Assembly (NCBI GenBank): GCA_023432235.1
Contig: JAEYUX010000182.1
Location: 1-22,616 of the forward strand
Direction: 5' to 3'
DNA length: 22,616 nt
Source of the DNA: Actinomycetes bacterium
Lineage (GTDB): Bacteria > Actinomycetota > Actinomycetes > Actinomycetales > Demequinaceae
Under the pieces are notes generated by a model. That model saw only the letters and a list, made by a program, of their open reading frames with translations. It did not search any database and had not been told where the DNA came from. Numbering within the stretch: position 1 is the stretch's first letter; each line of letters starts with the position of its first letter. A program made the position numbers and the translations under genes. This document shows positions 1 through 6,939 of this stretch, one piece after another.

Positions 1-210
1 GCGGGCCTCGACTCACGGCTCGATCTCGGCGCCGAGTCCGACGCTGATGGCCGCCAGCAGTCGCCACTTGGCGACGCGAGCGACTTTGGGCAGCGCCCGG
101 GCCGCACCACACCCCAGGGGGGCTCGACTGGCTCCTCAACTGGAGCGTCGGCCGCATCCGTATCCACCAGCCGTAGCGCCCATGCCGGCGCCATCGACGT
201 CGATCTGTAG
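1..210 (+). CDS. fliK: Flagellar hook-length control protein FliK, C-terminal end (5' truncated by the window)
   Basis: An open frame enters at the first base and stops at the TAG at 208-210, giving 69 residues and no start inside the window. The peptide begins with a short conserved-looking stretch (AGLDSRLDLGAESDA), continues as a Ser/Thr/Gly/Ala-rich low-complexity tail, and ends in GAIDVDL, resembling the hydrophobic IDVRL-like end of many FliK proteins. FliK measures hook length and switches the export gate from hook to filament substrates. The assignment rests mainly on position directly before flgD and flgE, the usual order, and on the tail; the diagnostic FliK hook domain lies upstream of the window. 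The stop codon overlaps the flgD ribosome binding site, so the two are probably co-transcribed. Confidence 0.7.
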   Translation, partial: AGLDSRLDLGAESDADGRQQSPLGDASDFGQRPGRTTPQGGSTGSSTGASAASVSTSRSAHAGAIDVDL

Positions 211-218
211 GAGGAACG

Positions 219-638
219 ATGACGGTCAATCCCACCGAAGCTGCCGGCGGCATGTACGCCGGGACGGCGCCAACGCGCGCTCCCAAGCAGACGCTTGACT
301 CCGAAGTGTTCATGGCGCTCCTCGTGGCGCAGTTGCGCAACCAGGACCCGAGTTCGCCGATGGACACCAACCAGATGATGGCCCAGCAGACGTCCCTCGC
401 TCAGCTGGAGCAAATCACCAACATGGGAGAGGTCTCCCGTGAACAGTTCGCACTCACAATGCGCATGGCCGCGCTCAACATGGTGGGCCAAGGCGTGAGC
501 TACATGGATGCCGAAGGTGACGTCATCTCCGGTATCGCGACCGGGGCTTCGTTCACCAACGAAGTCCCCTCAATCAAGGTGGGCGACACGGATGTTGCCC
601 TTGATCACATCCTGTCCGTGGCGCGTCAGGGCGCCTGA
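219..638 (+). CDS. flgD: Flagellar hook assembly (hook cap) protein FlgD, short form
   Basis: FlgD caps the growing hook and guides FlgE polymerisation outside the cell. The 139-residue product has the FlgD signature FMALLVAQLRNQDPSSPMD at about residues 31-49, followed by the helical QMMAQQTSLAQLEQITNM segment. About 50 residues follow that probably form a small beta part, with GQGVSYMDAEGDVISG. It is much shorter than the enterobacterial protein (about 230 residues), so the large C-terminal Tudor/FnIII-like region is missing; short FlgD is usual in Gram-positive bacteria. The ATG at 219 follows an AGGAGG-like ribosome binding site that overlaps the fliK stop. flgE starts 26 bases after the stop, consistent with one hook operon. 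Confidence 0.93.
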   Translation: MTVNPTEAAGGMYAGTAPTRAPKQTLDSEVFMALLVAQLRNQDPSSPMDTNQMMAQQTSLAQLEQITNMGEVSREQFALTMRMAALNMVGQGVSYMDAEGDVISGIATGASFTNEVPSIKVGDTDVALDHILSVARQGA

Positions 639-664
639 GTCCCACACAGTAAGGAAGATTCGCA

Positions 665-1870
665 ATGCTACGTTCGCTCTTCTCCGGAATCTCCGGACTG
701 CGCGCCCACCAGACGATGCTCGACGTGACGGGCAACAACATCGCCAACGTCAACACCGCTGGCTACAAGGCTGCCCAGGTGCAGTTCCAGGACACCTTGT
801 CCCAGGTGCTGTCGAATGCGGGTGCTGCTCAGCCCGGCATCGGTGGTACGAACCCCGCCCAGGTTGGCCTCGGTGTGAAGGTGGCCGGAATCACGACCAA
901 CTTCCAGCAGGGTGCCGCTCAGTTGACCAACCGCCAGACCGACATGATGATCTCCGGTGACGGCTTCTTTGTCATCAACAAGGGTGGTCAGCAACTCTAC
1001 TCGCGCGCTGGTGCATTCTCTTTCGATGCGCTCGGTCAGTTGGTGACCCCTGATGGCGGTCTCGTCCAGGGTTGGGCCGCAGACGCGTCGGGCAACATCG
1101 ACCTCAACTCGTTGCTGACCGATTTGCGCCTGCCGGTGTCCACCCTCATGGGTGCGCGTGCCTCGACCACGGCGTCGTTTGAAGGAAACTTGCCGTTCGA
1201 CGCCGCCGTGGGCACCGTGCTCAACCGGCAGATCGACGTCTACGACGCCACGGGCGAGCCGCGCAGCATGGAGGTGTCCTTCACGCGGACCGCAGCGGGC
1301 TGGGACCTTGCTGCCTCCGTCACCGGCACCACGTCAAGCCAGACCGGATCGTTGACCTTCAACACTGACGGCTCGATCAACACGCTCGCCTTTGCCGCGA
1401 TGCCAGCCGACGCCGCAGCAGGTCTCGCGGCGATCACGGTCGATTTCGCGACGCTCACGGGCTTCGCTGGCCTCGAGACAGTGGCGGCAAACAGTCAGGA
1501 CGGTCGCTCGGCAGGAAGCCTGCAGTCGTTCGCCATCAACTCCGACGGCACGCTGATCGGCTCGTTCTCAAATGGTCTCAAGCAGGCGATTGGGCGGGTG
1601 GCCTTGGCCAACTTCTCGAACCCGCCTGGTTTGTCGAAGGTTGGTTCCTCGCTGTTCGAGCCCACCGTCAACTCCGGTGACGCGCAGGTGGGCGCTGCGG
1701 GCACTGGCGGGCGCGGTGTGCTCTCGGGTGGATCGCTCGAAATGTCCAACGTGGACCTCTCGGCTGAGTTCACCAACTTGATCGTGGCGCAGCGCGGCTT
1801 CCAAGCGAACTCGCGCGTGATCACCACCTCTGACGAGGTCCTCCAAGAGCTCGTCAACCTCAAGCGCTAG
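665..1870 (+). CDS. flgE: Flagellar hook protein FlgE
   Basis: FlgE is the structural subunit of the hook, the flexible joint between rod and filament, exported by the flagellar type III system. The 401-residue product starts with the rod/hook family motif LFSGISGLRAHQTMLDVTGN and NNIANVNTAGYKAAQVQF. It has the SGDGFFVI segment near residue 97 and ends in the paired C-terminal helix SNVDLSAEFTNLIVAQRGFQ then ANSRVITTSDEVLQELVNLK. These N- and C-terminal helices form the D0 core; the middle of about 250 residues is variable, acidic and Thr/Ala-rich, as expected for exposed D1/D2 domains. Length is close to the 402 residues of the enterobacterial protein. The ATG at 665 follows a TAAGGAAG ribosome binding site. 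An inverted repeat downstream probably ends this transcription block. Confidence 0.95.
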   Translation: MLRSLFSGISGLRAHQTMLDVTGNNIANVNTAGYKAAQVQFQDTLSQVLSNAGAAQPGIGGTNPAQVGLGVKVAGITTNFQQGAAQLTNRQTDMMISGDGFFVINKGGQQLYSRAGAFSFDALGQLVTPDGGLVQGWAADASGNIDLNSLLTDLRLPVSTLMGARASTTASFEGNLPFDAAVGTVLNRQIDVYDATGEPRSMEVSFTRTAAGWDLAASVTGTTSSQTGSLTFNTDGSINTLAFAAMPADAAAGLAAITVDFATLTGFAGLETVAANSQDGRSAGSLQSFAINSDGTLIGSFSNGLKQAIGRVALANFSNPPGLSKVGSSLFEPTVNSGDAQVGAAGTGGRGVLSGGSLEMSNVDLSAEFTNLIVAQRGFQANSRVITTSDEVLQELVNLKR

Positions 1871-1947
1871 CGGGTTCTCCCGCACCCTGCGTTCGCCATG
1901 CGCCTTCGGGCAGCGCATATCGGGCGGCGGCGTAGGCAGCGTGCTAG

Positions 1948-1988
1948 GCGAAGGGCCGGACTCCTCGGGCGGGAGTCCGGCCCTTCGC
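1948..1988 (+). terminator. Perfect 17-bp inverted repeat after flgE, terminator-like without a T tract
   Basis: The left arm 1948-1964 (GCGAAGGGCCGGACTCC) and right arm 1972-1988 are exact reverse complements around a 7-base loop. The stem is GC-rich, but what follows (GCATTGAGG) has no T run. Stems of this type without a U tract occur near gene ends in actinobacteria. It may end or process the fliK-flgD-flgE transcript. Because the arms are symmetrical it would also fold on the opposite strand. Confidence 0.6.
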
Positions 1989-2124
1989 GCATTGAGGCGG
2001 CCTACCAAGGTGGGCGCGGGGTGATTTGTTGGCGCTTGGCTCACACCCGGGCCTCCGGCGCCGATGAAGTAGAGGACAACGGGCTCACGGATGGGCCCCA
2101 GATGTGTGCCAGGGATGGTGAACC
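1989..2124 (+). other. Non-coding stretch between the hook genes and flbD
   Basis: Together with the hairpin at 1948-1988 this makes a gap of 254 bases between flgE and flbD, the longest in the window. It should hold the promoter of the flbD-motA-motB-fliL block, but I could not find a convincing -35/-10 pair. A GCCGATGA at 2060-2067 resembles the -10 of flagellar sigma-28 promoters (GCCGATAA), but no TAAA-like -35 lies at the right distance. Short frames across it show no protein-family similarity. Confidence 0.4.
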
Positions 2125-2409
2125 GTGATTATTCTGACGCGCCTTAATGGCCAGCGCTTCGCGGTGAACCCCGACCTCATCGAGCGAGTGGAGTCCACTC
2201 CGGACACCATCGTCACCTTGGTTGACGGCACCAAATACTTGGTGACACAGACCATCGAAGACATCGCTGATCTCGTCATCGAACACCGTGCCTCTGTTGT
2301 CGCCAAGGCGATTGACGTTGCCAATGCGGAAGAAGAAACGGTGCTTGCGACCGTGACCGGTCTGCCCCACGCTGCCCCGCACCTTTCGGTGGCTCCGGAG
2401 GCTGACTAA
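2125..2409 (+). CDS. flbD: FlbD/SwrD family flagellar protein
   Basis: The 94-residue product starts MIILTRLNGQRFAVNPDLIE and continues RVESTPDTIVTLVDGTKYLV, which matches the small FlbD family along its whole conserved length of about 60 residues. In Bacillus the homologue (SwrD) supports flagellar torque and swarming and sits next to flagellar genes; the biochemical role is not settled. The last 30 or so residues are a variable Ala/Glu-rich tail. The start is GTG at 2125, the only start that gives the family's MI-x-LTRLNG beginning, with AGGGA at 2111-2115 as ribosome binding site. Its TAA overlaps the motA ATG by one base, tying it to the stator genes, in line with the motor-torque role reported for SwrD. 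Confidence 0.9.
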   Translation: MIILTRLNGQRFAVNPDLIERVESTPDTIVTLVDGTKYLVTQTIEDIADLVIEHRASVVAKAIDVANAEEETVLATVTGLPHAAPHLSVAPEAD

Positions 2410-3179
2410 TGGATATCGCATCGCTGATTGGTATTGGTATCGCGTTCATTGCGATCATCGCGGCCATTTTCATGGAGGGCTCCACGCCCATGTCGGTCAT
2501 CCTGCCGGCACCCATGATGCTCGTCATTGGCGGCACGATCGGCGCCGGCTTGGCCACCACCACGCTGAGAGACTTCACCACAGCTTTTTCCAACCTCTCG
2601 AAGTTCCTCTTCTACAAGCGCAAGGACCTCAACGACACCGTCGACACCGTGGTGTCCCTTGCTGATCGGGCTCGCCGCGAGGGCCTTCTTGCTTTGGAGG
2701 ACGCCTCAAAAGACATTGACGACGACTTCCTCAAGGAGGGCCTGCAGTCGGCGATTGACGGCACGGATCCTGAGGATCTGCGCGCCATGATGGAAGCACG
2801 CATCGACGCCAAGCTCGCGCGAGACCGCACCATCGCAAAGCTCTTCACCGACATGGGCGGCTTTGCCCCGACCATCGGCATCATCGGCACCGTTGTCTCG
2901 CTCGTGCACGTGCTCGAAAACCTCGCCGACCCCTCGTCGATCGGCCACATGATCGCTGCGGCATTCGTCGCGACCTTGTGGGGCCTGCTCTCGGCCAACG
3001 TCATCTGGCTGCCCATCGCTGGCCGCGTCAAGCGGATCTCCGAACTCGAAGCCGCGCAAATGGAGCTTGCCATGGAAGGCTTGCTCGCCATCCAGGCCGG
3101 GGCGAACCCGCGCGTGGTGGGCGCTCGCTTGCGGTCACTGGTCGCTGACCAGGCGAAGGACGCGCGGGAGGCGGCGTGA
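2409..3179 (+). CDS. motA: Flagellar motor stator protein MotA
   Basis: MotA forms, with MotB, the ion-driven stator that turns the rotor. The 256-residue protein has four predicted membrane segments: two near the N terminus (about 3-21 and 28-50) and two around 150-170 and 180-203. The cytoplasmic loop contains ARREGLLALE, with R89 and E97 in the places of the charged residues known to interact with FliG (R90 and E98 in E. coli). The two conserved prolines appear as P154 (GGFAPTIGIIGT) and P202 (WLPIAGR). Length is close to other Gram-positive MotA proteins. The ATG overlaps the flbD stop and the stop overlaps the motB GTG, so translation is probably coupled. The coupling ion cannot be read with certainty. 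Confidence 0.95.
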   Translation: MDIASLIGIGIAFIAIIAAIFMEGSTPMSVILPAPMMLVIGGTIGAGLATTTLRDFTTAFSNLSKFLFYKRKDLNDTVDTVVSLADRARREGLLALEDASKDIDDDFLKEGLQSAIDGTDPEDLRAMMEARIDAKLARDRTIAKLFTDMGGFAPTIGIIGTVVSLVHVLENLADPSSIGHMIAAAFVATLWGLLSANVIWLPIAGRVKRISELEAAQMELAMEGLLAIQAGANPRVVGARLRSLVADQAKDAREAA

Positions 3180-4114
3180 CTCAGTTAGCGACGCGGCCTC
3201 GCCGCAAGAGACATGTGGAAGAGCACGAGAACCACGAGCGCTGGGCCGTGTCCTATGCCGACATGATGACGGTGCTCGTCGCACTCTTTATCGTGATGTA
3301 CGCGATCTCCGCCGTGGACTCGACCAAGTACGAGCAACTGCGTGAATCACTCGCGCGCGGCTTTGGAAACCGCGTGGTGACGGCTCCGGTGGTGGGCTCA
3401 AGTGGCCCACTCAACGGTCTCGAGACGTTCCAGATCGCCCCCGACTTTTCTGGAGTGGCAGGCGACACCGCCGAGATGCTGAACCCGGACGTCCAATTGT
3501 CTCAAGAGGCACTCACCTTCATTGAAGCGGCGCAAGAGTATGAGCAACTCGTCGATATTCAGACGACGCTTCTTGAGTCTCTGCAGACGCAGGGCCTCGA
3601 CAGCAATGTGACGTTCCTTGTCGATGAGCGCGGCCTCGTGGTGGGTCTCGTCGGCTCAGACGTATTCTTCGCTCCCGATACCGCTGACCTCACCGGTGTG
3701 GCCAACCGGGTCATCGACACGATGGCCGGCCCACTCCGCAACCAGTCACGTCAGATCTCAATCGAAGGTCACGCCAACGTGTTGCCGTCGCAGAATTACG
3801 CGACCAACTGGGAACTGTCATCCGCTCGCGCCACGCAGGTGCTCCGACGCTTCGTCGAGGTGGGAGGCGTGTCCGGCCCGAGCATTTCGGCAACGGGTTA
3901 CGGCGACGCGCGGCCGTACGCCGAGGGGATGTCGGATGACGCTCTTGCGCAGAATCGTCGCGTCGACATCGTCATCCGCTCCGACGCATCGGAAGAGGTA
4001 CGTGCGCTGCTGCCCAAGATCGCACAAGCACTACGTGACGGCAGCTTGACGCAAGAGCAACTGGAGGCGCAGATCGAGGCTGCGAGGGCGGCAGAGCAAG
4101 GAGAGACGCTATGA
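3176..4114 (+). CDS. motB: Flagellar motor stator protein MotB (OmpA-type peptidoglycan-binding domain)
   Basis: MotB anchors the stator to peptidoglycan and carries the ion-binding aspartate. The 312-residue product has a short basic N terminus, then the plug/transmembrane signature RWAVSYADMMTVLVALFIVM in which D29 is the predicted ion-binding residue. A long periplasmic linker follows, then an OmpA/MotB domain at about residues 170-275 with ISIEGHANVLP, NWELSSARATQVLRRFVE, ISATGYGDARPYAEG and NRRVDIVI. The last 40 residues are an Ala/Glu-rich helical tail. The GTG start at 3176 overlaps the motA stop in a GTGA arrangement, and the stop overlaps the fliL ATG. Both overlaps support the starts and co-expression of the stator pair. 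Confidence 0.95.
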   Translation: MTQLATRPRRKRHVEEHENHERWAVSYADMMTVLVALFIVMYAISAVDSTKYEQLRESLARGFGNRVVTAPVVGSSGPLNGLETFQIAPDFSGVAGDTAEMLNPDVQLSQEALTFIEAAQEYEQLVDIQTTLLESLQTQGLDSNVTFLVDERGLVVGLVGSDVFFAPDTADLTGVANRVIDTMAGPLRNQSRQISIEGHANVLPSQNYATNWELSSARATQVLRRFVEVGGVSGPSISATGYGDARPYAEGMSDDALAQNRRVDIVIRSDASEEVRALLPKIAQALRDGSLTQEQLEAQIEAARAAEQGETL

Positions 4115-4677
4115 CCACCACAGGTACGCGCATTGGGCCACCGGGGCCCACGATTGGATCGCGCCCCACTCAACCGGCTCCCGAGCCTGAAGCCGAGAAG
4201 CTCGGCAAGAAGGCAAAGGGGAAGGGCAAAGACAAGGGCGACGGCAAGGGCAAGGGCAAGGCCGTCCGCTTGATCGGCGTCCTCATTGTCGTCGCTGCCG
4301 TTGCCGCTTACTGGTTCCTCATGGGCCCGGGCGCGGGTGCTAGCGATGACGCAGCGCCCGTCACGGGCGCTGAGGCGGAGTACGAGCTCGGCGAGGTGCT
4401 CGTGGTCGAGCCGATCTCGATCAACCTCGAAGGTGGCCACTACCTACGCCTTGGCTTGGGGCTCCAGCTCACTGCCCACGGTGGTCACAGTGCGACGCCG
4501 GTCAGTTCTGCCCAGGCGCTCGACGCGGCGATCGCCCTGTTCTCGGGCCGGTCCACGGAAGAGTTGGCGGACCTCAAGACCCGTGACGCGCTGAAGGCCG
4601 AGCTGACGGAGACGCTGAAGGAGTTGTACGACGAGCAAGTGGTGGGGGTGTACTACACCGACTTCGTGACGCAATAG
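4111..4677 (+). CDS. fliL: Flagellar basal body-associated protein FliL
   Basis: FliL is a single-pass membrane protein near the stators that affects torque and swarming. The 188-residue product has a cytoplasmic N terminus of 50 residues, a transmembrane helix at about 51-71 (VRLIGVLIVVAAVAAYWFL), and a periplasmic domain with VLVVEPISINLEGGHYLRLG, a pattern typical of FliL. It ends in LKAELTETLKELYDEQVVGV and YYTDFVTQ, the family's C-terminal helix and strand. The N terminus is unusual: a Pro-rich start and then a Lys/Gly run (residues 30-50) just before the membrane. The ATG overlaps the motB stop (ATGA). A gap of 101 bases follows before fliM. Confidence 0.92.
   Translation: MTTTGTRIGPPGPTIGSRPTQPAPEPEAEKLGKKAKGKGKDKGDGKGKGKAVRLIGVLIVVAAVAAYWFLMGPGAGASDDAAPVTGAEAEYELGEVLVVEPISINLEGGHYLRLGLGLQLTAHGGHSATPVSSAQALDAAIALFSGRSTEELADLKTRDALKAELTETLKELYDEQVVGVYYTDFVTQ
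4188..4262 (+). repeat. Lys/Gly-coding low-complexity run in fliL
   Basis: Imperfect repeats of AAGGGC/AAGGCA-type hexamers encode a KGKGK-like segment (residues about 30-50 of FliL) immediately before the membrane helix. Such hexamer runs can change length by slippage without breaking the frame. Confidence 0.6.
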
Positions 4678-4778
4678 CGAAAGCCAGCGAGAGGCATTTC
4701 TCACACGCCACACGTGTGTGATGGTGCGGCCGAGACGGAATCCTTCACTCGTGTCGCGTTCGCGACGATGGGCCCGGC
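4678..4778 (+). other. fliL-fliM gap with two inverted repeats
   Basis: The gap holds a 10-bp palindrome CACACGTGTG at 4709-4718, flanked so that TCACAC (4701-4706) can also pair with GTGTGA (4716-4721). A second inverted repeat, GTCGCG-TT-CGCGAC, lies at 4753-4766, ending 12 bases before the fliM start. No clear ribosome binding site or promoter hexamers were seen. Confidence 0.5.
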
Positions 4779-5702
4779 GTGACAGGACGGGCAACTCAGC
4801 GACGCAAGCGTGGCTCTGGCGTGCCGGAAAACTATGACTTCCGTCAGCCGATGACGCTGACGCGTGAGCACGCCCGCATGCTGGAGGTCTCTTTCCAGAC
4901 GTTCGCACGTCAATGGGGCACGCTGCTGAGTTCTCGCCTTGGCGCGCTGACCACGGTGTCTCTTGAAGGCGTGAGCCTCAAGACGTACGACGATCACATT
5001 CAGACGTTGCCCACCTCGACAACGGCCGTGGTCCTCATGGCCGATCCGAGCCGCTCACCTTTGCTCTTGCAGATTCCCACCAACGCGACGATGACGATCA
5101 TCGACTGCCTCTTGGGCGGGCCCGCGAGTGACCTTCACATGCCGTTCCGCGAACTCACCGAGATCGAACTCAAGCTGATGGGCGACATGCTCGACCTCGC
5201 GTGCTCGGAACTGTCATACGCGATGAACTCGATTGGCCCGGTCACGTACGAGGTCCGTTCGGTCAAGTACAACCCCGGATTCATTCAGCTTGTCAACGCC
5301 GGCGAGGCCGTTGTCGTCGCCGACTTTGAGATGCGCGTCGGGCCGGTCGTCGCTCCGATCACCCTCATGATGATCGCCGAGCCCGTTCTCGCCGTGATGC
5401 GCAGTGGCGACGAAGTCGCTGGCCGTACAGCGGCGGAGCAACAGGAGCACGACGCTGCGTCGCGCCAGCTCGCGGCTCGCCTCACCGAGGTGCCGATGCC
5501 CGTCTCGGTTCGATTCGCGGGCCGCACGATGAGCGCTGTTCAGATTTCGGAACTTCAGGTGGGCACCGTCATTGCACTCGGTCACCCCGCCGACCGTCCG
5601 CTCGACATCGTCGTGGGTGACGTCACCTTGGGCCATGCCGCAATCGGCGCCAACGGCACCCGCATCGCCTGTCTCGTCGTCTCCACGGAGGAGGAAGCAT
5701 GA
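4779..5702 (+). CDS. fliM: Flagellar motor switch protein FliM
   Basis: FliM links FliG to FliN in the C-ring and is the usual first receiver of CheY-P. The 307-residue product begins with a basic stretch and then VPENYDFRQPMTLTREHARM, which matches the start of the FliM middle domain. That CheC-like domain spans about residues 20-200 and includes LLGGPASDLHMPFRELTEIE; a C-terminal SPOA domain spans about 230-305. The N-terminal CheY-P docking motif (EIDALL type) is not present, and no such motif was found in any frame of the upstream gap. The FliG-contact loop reads GGPA (residues 113-116) where GGxG is usual. The GTG start at 4779 lacks a good ribosome binding site; GTG 4821 is an alternative. 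It overlaps fliN (ATGA). Confidence 0.92.
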   Translation: MTGRATQRRKRGSGVPENYDFRQPMTLTREHARMLEVSFQTFARQWGTLLSSRLGALTTVSLEGVSLKTYDDHIQTLPTSTTAVVLMADPSRSPLLLQIPTNATMTIIDCLLGGPASDLHMPFRELTEIELKLMGDMLDLACSELSYAMNSIGPVTYEVRSVKYNPGFIQLVNAGEAVVVADFEMRVGPVVAPITLMMIAEPVLAVMRSGDEVAGRTAAEQQEHDAASRQLAARLTEVPMPVSVRFAGRTMSAVQISELQVGTVIALGHPADRPLDIVVGDVTLGHAAIGANGTRIACLVVSTEEEA

Positions 5703-6415
5703 CCACGACCACCAGCACTGCGCAAGCTGCCGCCGAGCAGTTGGCTGCCCTGTTGCCCACCGCGATGCCACTCACCGTCGCGCCATTTGACGCGGCGACC
5801 GCACCTGACGCAGGTGCGCTTGCGGTGCGGGCGCACTTCGTTGGCGCGACGAGTGCGGACCTTGTGCTTGTCGCTCACGACGCCATCGCGGAGGCACTTG
5901 CGGGAGCAGGCGAAGAGGTGTCGGCTGCCGACGCTTTGCGACCTGCCCTCGATGCGGCGTCGAGCACTCTCGGGGCTGGCGTGCTCGACACGGCGCAGGT
6001 GGCGGCGGTGGGGGACACTTTTGACGACCCCGACATCGAAGCATTCACGCTTCTGTCCGCTGACGGCACGGCGCAGGCGTGGTTCGGTATCCGGGTCCGG
6101 GCCAACACGATCCCGCAGGCTGCCGCACCCGCTCCTGAGCCGAAGCCAGCGGATGAGGCAACTGATCGCGCTCGCATGCGCCTGCTGCACGACGTTGAGC
6201 TCGTCCTCACGGCTGAGATTGGCCGTACCCGTTTGCCGATGCGCCAGGTCCTCGACCTCGTTCCCGGCACAGTTCTTGAGCTTGACCGTGCCGCAGGCGC
6301 CCCCGCCGATGTGATGGTGAACGGCCGCCTTGTCGCCCGCGGCGAGGTCGTTGTTGTCGATGAGGACTACGGCATCCGCATCACCGAGATCGTCGCACCG
6401 GACGGCGGCCAGTAA
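5699..6415 (+). CDS. fliN: Flagellar motor switch protein FliN with an N-terminal CheX/CheC-like domain (FliY-like layout)
   Basis: FliN forms the base of the C-ring. Residues 158-235 are a clear FliN SPOA domain: LLHDVELVLTAEIGRTRLPM, RQVLDLVPGTVLELD, VNGRLVARGEVVVVDEDYGI. In front lies an extra domain of about 135 residues and a Pro/Ala linker (residues 140-155). The extra domain resembles the CheX-like proteins later in this window, with ADLVLVAHDAIAEALAG followed by VSAADALRPALDAASSTLGA. The position of the catalytic Glu and Asn of CheC/CheX/FliY phosphatases is occupied by P83 and D86, so it looks inactive. The layout recalls Bacillus FliY, but the protein is shorter (238 residues). The ATG overlaps the fliM stop; fliO starts three bases after its TAA. 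Confidence 0.9.
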   Translation: MTTTTSTAQAAAEQLAALLPTAMPLTVAPFDAATAPDAGALAVRAHFVGATSADLVLVAHDAIAEALAGAGEEVSAADALRPALDAASSTLGAGVLDTAQVAAVGDTFDDPDIEAFTLLSADGTAQAWFGIRVRANTIPQAAAPAPEPKPADEATDRARMRLLHDVELVLTAEIGRTRLPMRQVLDLVPGTVLELDRAAGAPADVMVNGRLVARGEVVVVDEDYGIRITEIVAPDGGQ

Positions 6416-6417
6416 CA

Positions 6418-6939
6418 ATGGAAAGCCTCCTCCTTGTGGCGCGCGTCGGCCTGTCTTTGGCCGCCGTGCTCGGTCTGCTGTGGTGGCTCGGCCGCCGCAT
6501 GCAGACGTCGACGACGCTACGGCGTCGTCGCCGCGAGGCGCTTGTCGTTGTGGGACGTCAGCAGCTTGGAGGCAAGTCGGGCGTTGCCGTCATTGAAGCG
6601 TCGGGCCGCCGCCTTGTCGTTGGATACGGCGAGCATGGTGTGAGCCTGCTTCACGACGGCGGTGACATCCCCGAAGAAGAAGCGCCGGAGGAGCCCTCAG
6701 CCCGCGGCGATCTTGATCGCGAACTCATCGAACTCACCGGCGCTAGCGCGGGTGAGCCTTCCCACCTCGACACCGAGGTGATGGCGCGTGCAAGCGCGCC
6801 CGTCCATATCCGTTCGACGCCGGCCCGGACGGCCGACGCCCAACGGCACCGCTCACCCCTCGACGGATCGATCCTTGCGCCCAGCACGTGGCGCAAGGCG
6901 GTGGTGGCGGCGCAAGAATGGACCACTCGTCGTTCATGA
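6418..6939 (+). CDS. fliO: Flagellar biosynthesis protein FliO
   Basis: FliO is a small membrane protein that helps assemble the FliP ring of the export gate. The 173-residue product has one transmembrane helix at about residues 4-25 (LLLVARVGLSLAAVLGLLWW), then a strongly basic patch RRRRRE. A small beta-rich segment follows with LVVVGRQQLGGKSGVAVIEA and RRLVVGYGEHGVSLLHDG, the recognisable FliO core. The last 80 residues are variable and probably disordered. Its place between fliN and fliP is the standard one, which matters because FliO sequences diverge strongly. The start follows the fliN stop by two bases. The stop overlaps the preferred fliP start in an ATGA arrangement. Confidence 0.88.
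   Translation: MESLLLVARVGLSLAAVLGLLWWLGRRMQTSTTLRRRRREALVVVGRQQLGGKSGVAVIEASGRRLVVGYGEHGVSLLHDGGDIPEEEAPEEPSARGDLDRELIELTGASAGEPSHLDTEVMARASAPVHIRSTPARTADAQRHRSPLDGSILAPSTWRKAVVAAQEWTTRRS

Noticed and set aside
47..298. Small frame overlapping the end of fliK and start of flgD
   Set aside because: It is Pro/Arg-rich and out of frame with both genes; the frame ending at 210 and flgD at 219 explain the region.
2060..2067. GCCGATGA before flbD, and CCGAT-containing sites at 13486, 13900 and 16851, as a set of sigma-28 promoters
   Set aside because: The -10 half resembles GCCGATAA, but none has a TAAA-like -35 at the right distance, and CCGAT is common by chance in DNA of this composition. Kept only as a remark.
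5582..6418. Antisense frame of 278 codons opposite fliN
   Set aside because: The opposite strand encodes a clear FliN with overlapping neighbours; the antisense product shows no protein-family features.
6888..6935. Upstream ATG codons (6888, 6918) as the fliP start
   Set aside because: They add Gly-rich or polar residues in front of an otherwise normal signal peptide and lie deep in fliO; ATG 6936 gives the ATGA overlap seen at most other junctions.
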